Origin: JBKQWK01 sp052139595
GTDB taxonomy: Bacteria > Actinomycetota > Thermoleophilia > UBA2241
Length of the DNA: 23,366 nucleotides
NCBI GenBank assembly: GCA_052139595.1
Contig: JBKQWK010000189.1
Location: 1-23,366, forward strand
Direction: 5' to 3'
The notes below the pieces were generated by a model. The model had not been told where the DNA came from. It did no database searches and saw only the letters and a program-made list of their open reading frames with translations. The first letter of the stretch is position 1, and every line of letters starts with the position of its first letter. Positions 21,997 through 23,366 of this stretch are shown piece by piece. Both the position numbers and the translations under genes were made by a program.

Positions 21997-23280
21997 ATGA
22001 CGCAGACCAGCACAGACATAGATAGCAAGGCGCTTATTCCCGGCATCGTCAGCCACGCCACGCCGATCACGGTTGATCATGCCGAGGGCAGCTGGGTGTA
22101 CGGGACTGACGGCAGCAAATGGCTCGACTTCATCATGGGCATCGCCGTCGTCGGCACCGGCCATTGTCATCCTAAGGTCGTGGCGGCGGCGCGCGAGCAG
22201 GTCGGCAAGATCGATCACGCGCAGATGAACATGTACTACCACCAGCCGATGCTCGATCTGAGCGCGCGGCTGATGGAGATCGTGCCCGGCAAAATGGAGC
22301 AGGCGCTCTATGCAAACTCCGGTGCCGAGGCGGTCGAGAACGCCGTCAAGCTCGCCAAGCTGACGCTGCGTCGGCCGGCCGTCATTGGCTTCCATAACGC
22401 GTTTCATGGCCGCACGCATCTTGCCATGGCACTGACTGACTCGGTGGCGCACTACCGTGGCCACATGGAGCCGCTCGTCGGCAGCGTCTATCACGCTCGC
22501 TATTGTGACCCCTTCCACACGCCGACGAGTGAGGATCCTACCGAGTACGCGATCGAGGACTTGCGCCGCGTCTTGCGGGCCGAGGTGTACGGCGACGATG
22601 TGGCGGCGATTATCGTTGAGCCAATCCAGGGTGAGGGTGGCTTCATCGTGCCGACAGCCGAATTCTTCCAGGAGCTGCGCAAGATCGCCGACGAAATCGG
22701 CGCCTACCTCATCATCGACGAGATTCAGGCCGGTATGGGCCGTACCGGCAAGTGGTTCTGCCACGAGCATTACGGCGTCGAAGCCGACATCGTGACTATC
22801 GCCAAGGCCATCGCCAGTGGCTTTCCGCTGGCGGCCATCGTCAGCAGCAAGGAGATCTGGGACAAGGTGAACCCAGGCTCAATGGGCGGCACTTTCGGCG
22901 GCAACGCCGTCAGCTGCGCCGCCGGCGTGGCCACGATCGATGCCATGCGCGACGAGGGCATGCTCGACAACGCCGCTCGTCAGGGAGAAAAACTGACGAA
23001 GTTCTGGCTCGACAAGCAGGCCCAGTACCCGTGCATCGGCGACGTTCGTGGTAAAGGCCTCATGTTCGCCATCGAGACGGTGAAGCCGGGTACGCGCACG
23101 CCTGACGCAGTGCCGGCCAAGGCGTTCATCGCCGAGTGCAACAAGCGCAATGTGATCCTGATGGGCGCTGGCGTGTTCGCCAACTGCGTGCGTTTCCTGC
23201 CGGCGCTCAACGTCAGCGACGCCGATCTCGATTTCGCCTTTGGCGTCTTCGACGAGGCGGCCAAGGTGGCCTTCGCCTGA
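21997..23280 (+). CDS. Class III PLP-dependent aminotransferase, 4-aminobutyrate type
   Basis: A 427-residue enzyme of the GabT/ArgD/BioA fold. Motifs are NSGAEAVENAVKLAK (107-121), FHNAFHGRT (132-140), VEPIQGEGGF (207-216), LIIDEIQAGMGRTGKW (238-253, Asp241 to the pyridine nitrogen) and TIAKAIASGFPLAAI with the Schiff-base lysine Lys270. The final part GGTFGGNAVSCAAGVATI is the usual cofactor phosphate loop of the partner subunit. It most resembles 4-aminobutyrate aminotransferases (with 2-oxoglutarate giving succinate semialdehyde and glutamate), but acetylornithine or other omega-amino acid use is possible. ATG 21997 has TTGGAGG about 9 nt upstream. It diverges from the hydrogenase operon; a functional link is not evident. 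Confidence 0.9.
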   Translation: MTQTSTDIDSKALIPGIVSHATPITVDHAEGSWVYGTDGSKWLDFIMGIAVVGTGHCHPKVVAAAREQVGKIDHAQMNMYYHQPMLDLSARLMEIVPGKMEQALYANSGAEAVENAVKLAKLTLRRPAVIGFHNAFHGRTHLAMALTDSVAHYRGHMEPLVGSVYHARYCDPFHTPTSEDPTEYAIEDLRRVLRAEVYGDDVAAIIVEPIQGEGGFIVPTAEFFQELRKIADEIGAYLIIDEIQAGMGRTGKWFCHEHYGVEADIVTIAKAIASGFPLAAIVSSKEIWDKVNPGSMGGTFGGNAVSCAAGVATIDAMRDEGMLDNAARQGEKLTKFWLDKQAQYPCIGDVRGKGLMFAIETVKPGTRTPDAVPAKAFIAECNKRNVILMGAGVFANCVRFLPALNVSDADLDFAFGVFDEAAKVAFA

Positions 23281-23306
23281 TCGCCGGCTGATCCTGGCGT
23301 CAAAGT

Positions 23307-23333
23307 TGGCCTGGCGCTTACGCTGTCAGGCCA
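23307..23333 (+). terminator. Possible terminator hairpin after the aminotransferase gene
   Basis: TGGCCTG (23307-23313) pairs with CAGGCCA (23327-23333), with further GCG/CGC pairing inside. The expected U tract cannot be judged because the sequence becomes a G run shortly after. Confidence 0.4.
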
Positions 23334-23339
23334 CGGGGT

Positions 23340-23366
23340 GGGGGGGGGGGGGGGGGGGGGGGGGGG
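23340..23366. other. Terminal run of 27 G, probable sequencing artefact
   Basis: An uninterrupted G homopolymer closes the window. Two-colour sequencing chemistry records missing signal as G, and such tails can be assembled onto contig ends, here just behind a hairpin. A biological G27 is unlikely. Confidence 0.8.

Overview
The window (23,366 bp, roughly 60-65% GC) looks like one contig of an anaerobic or facultatively anaerobic high-GC bacterium, possibly an actinobacterium-like lineage. Evidence for this is the GC-rich third positions, GTG starts and several starts preceded by TAGAAT/TAGGAT at 6-7 nt, as in leaderless transcripts. The lineage is an inference. The contig starts inside an IS256-type transposase (a repeat, a usual assembly break) and ends in a run of 27 G, probably a read artefact.

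Layout. (1) 1-5016, accessory and partly decayed: IS256 right end; a 73-aa two-helix membrane protein; a spacer with a duplicated ACGTTGACCTG motif; a 14-TM DHA2-type drug exporter; a convergent SAM methyltransferase; two small genes (one unframed); a degraded IS3-type orfA; and a frameshifted DUF6544-like remnant that this IS3 copy appears to cut. (2) 5030-9412, minus strand: a tungstate/molybdate module. Its first gene is a PadR DNA-binding protein fused to a molybdate-binding-type periplasmic-binding-like domain, then lipoprotein WtpA, an intercistronic hairpin, permease WtpB and ATPase WtpC. A perfect 19-bp palindrome next to a TTGACA box stands before the regulator gene. (3) 9476-11545: SDR oxidoreductase, divergent YfcE-like phosphodiesterase, glutaredoxin and tRNA-Pro(CGG). 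(4) 11689-21573, minus strand: a [FeFe]-hydrogenase locus. The first transcription unit is receiver protein-hydC-hydB-hydA, closed by a strong hairpin. The second is soluble GAF histidine kinase-TM1266-family regulator-aspA-hydF-hydE. (5) 21997-23280: a class III (4-aminobutyrate-type) aminotransferase diverging from the hydrogenase operon.

How it works together. HydA carries the H-cluster and a chain of Fe-S clusters. HydB (NuoF-like, FMN/NADH) and HydC (NuoE-like, 2Fe-2S) connect it to NAD(H). HydE and HydF build the H-cluster; HydG is not in the window. Aspartase may supply ammonia for the azadithiolate bridge. The kinase and the stand-alone receiver flank the structural genes and probably form one signalling pair without a DNA-binding output. 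The two most interesting points are the PadR-PBP fusion with its putative operator, a candidate one-protein oxyanion sensor-repressor, and the compact HydABC, whose HydB lacks the extra Fe-S domains of known electron-bifurcating enzymes.
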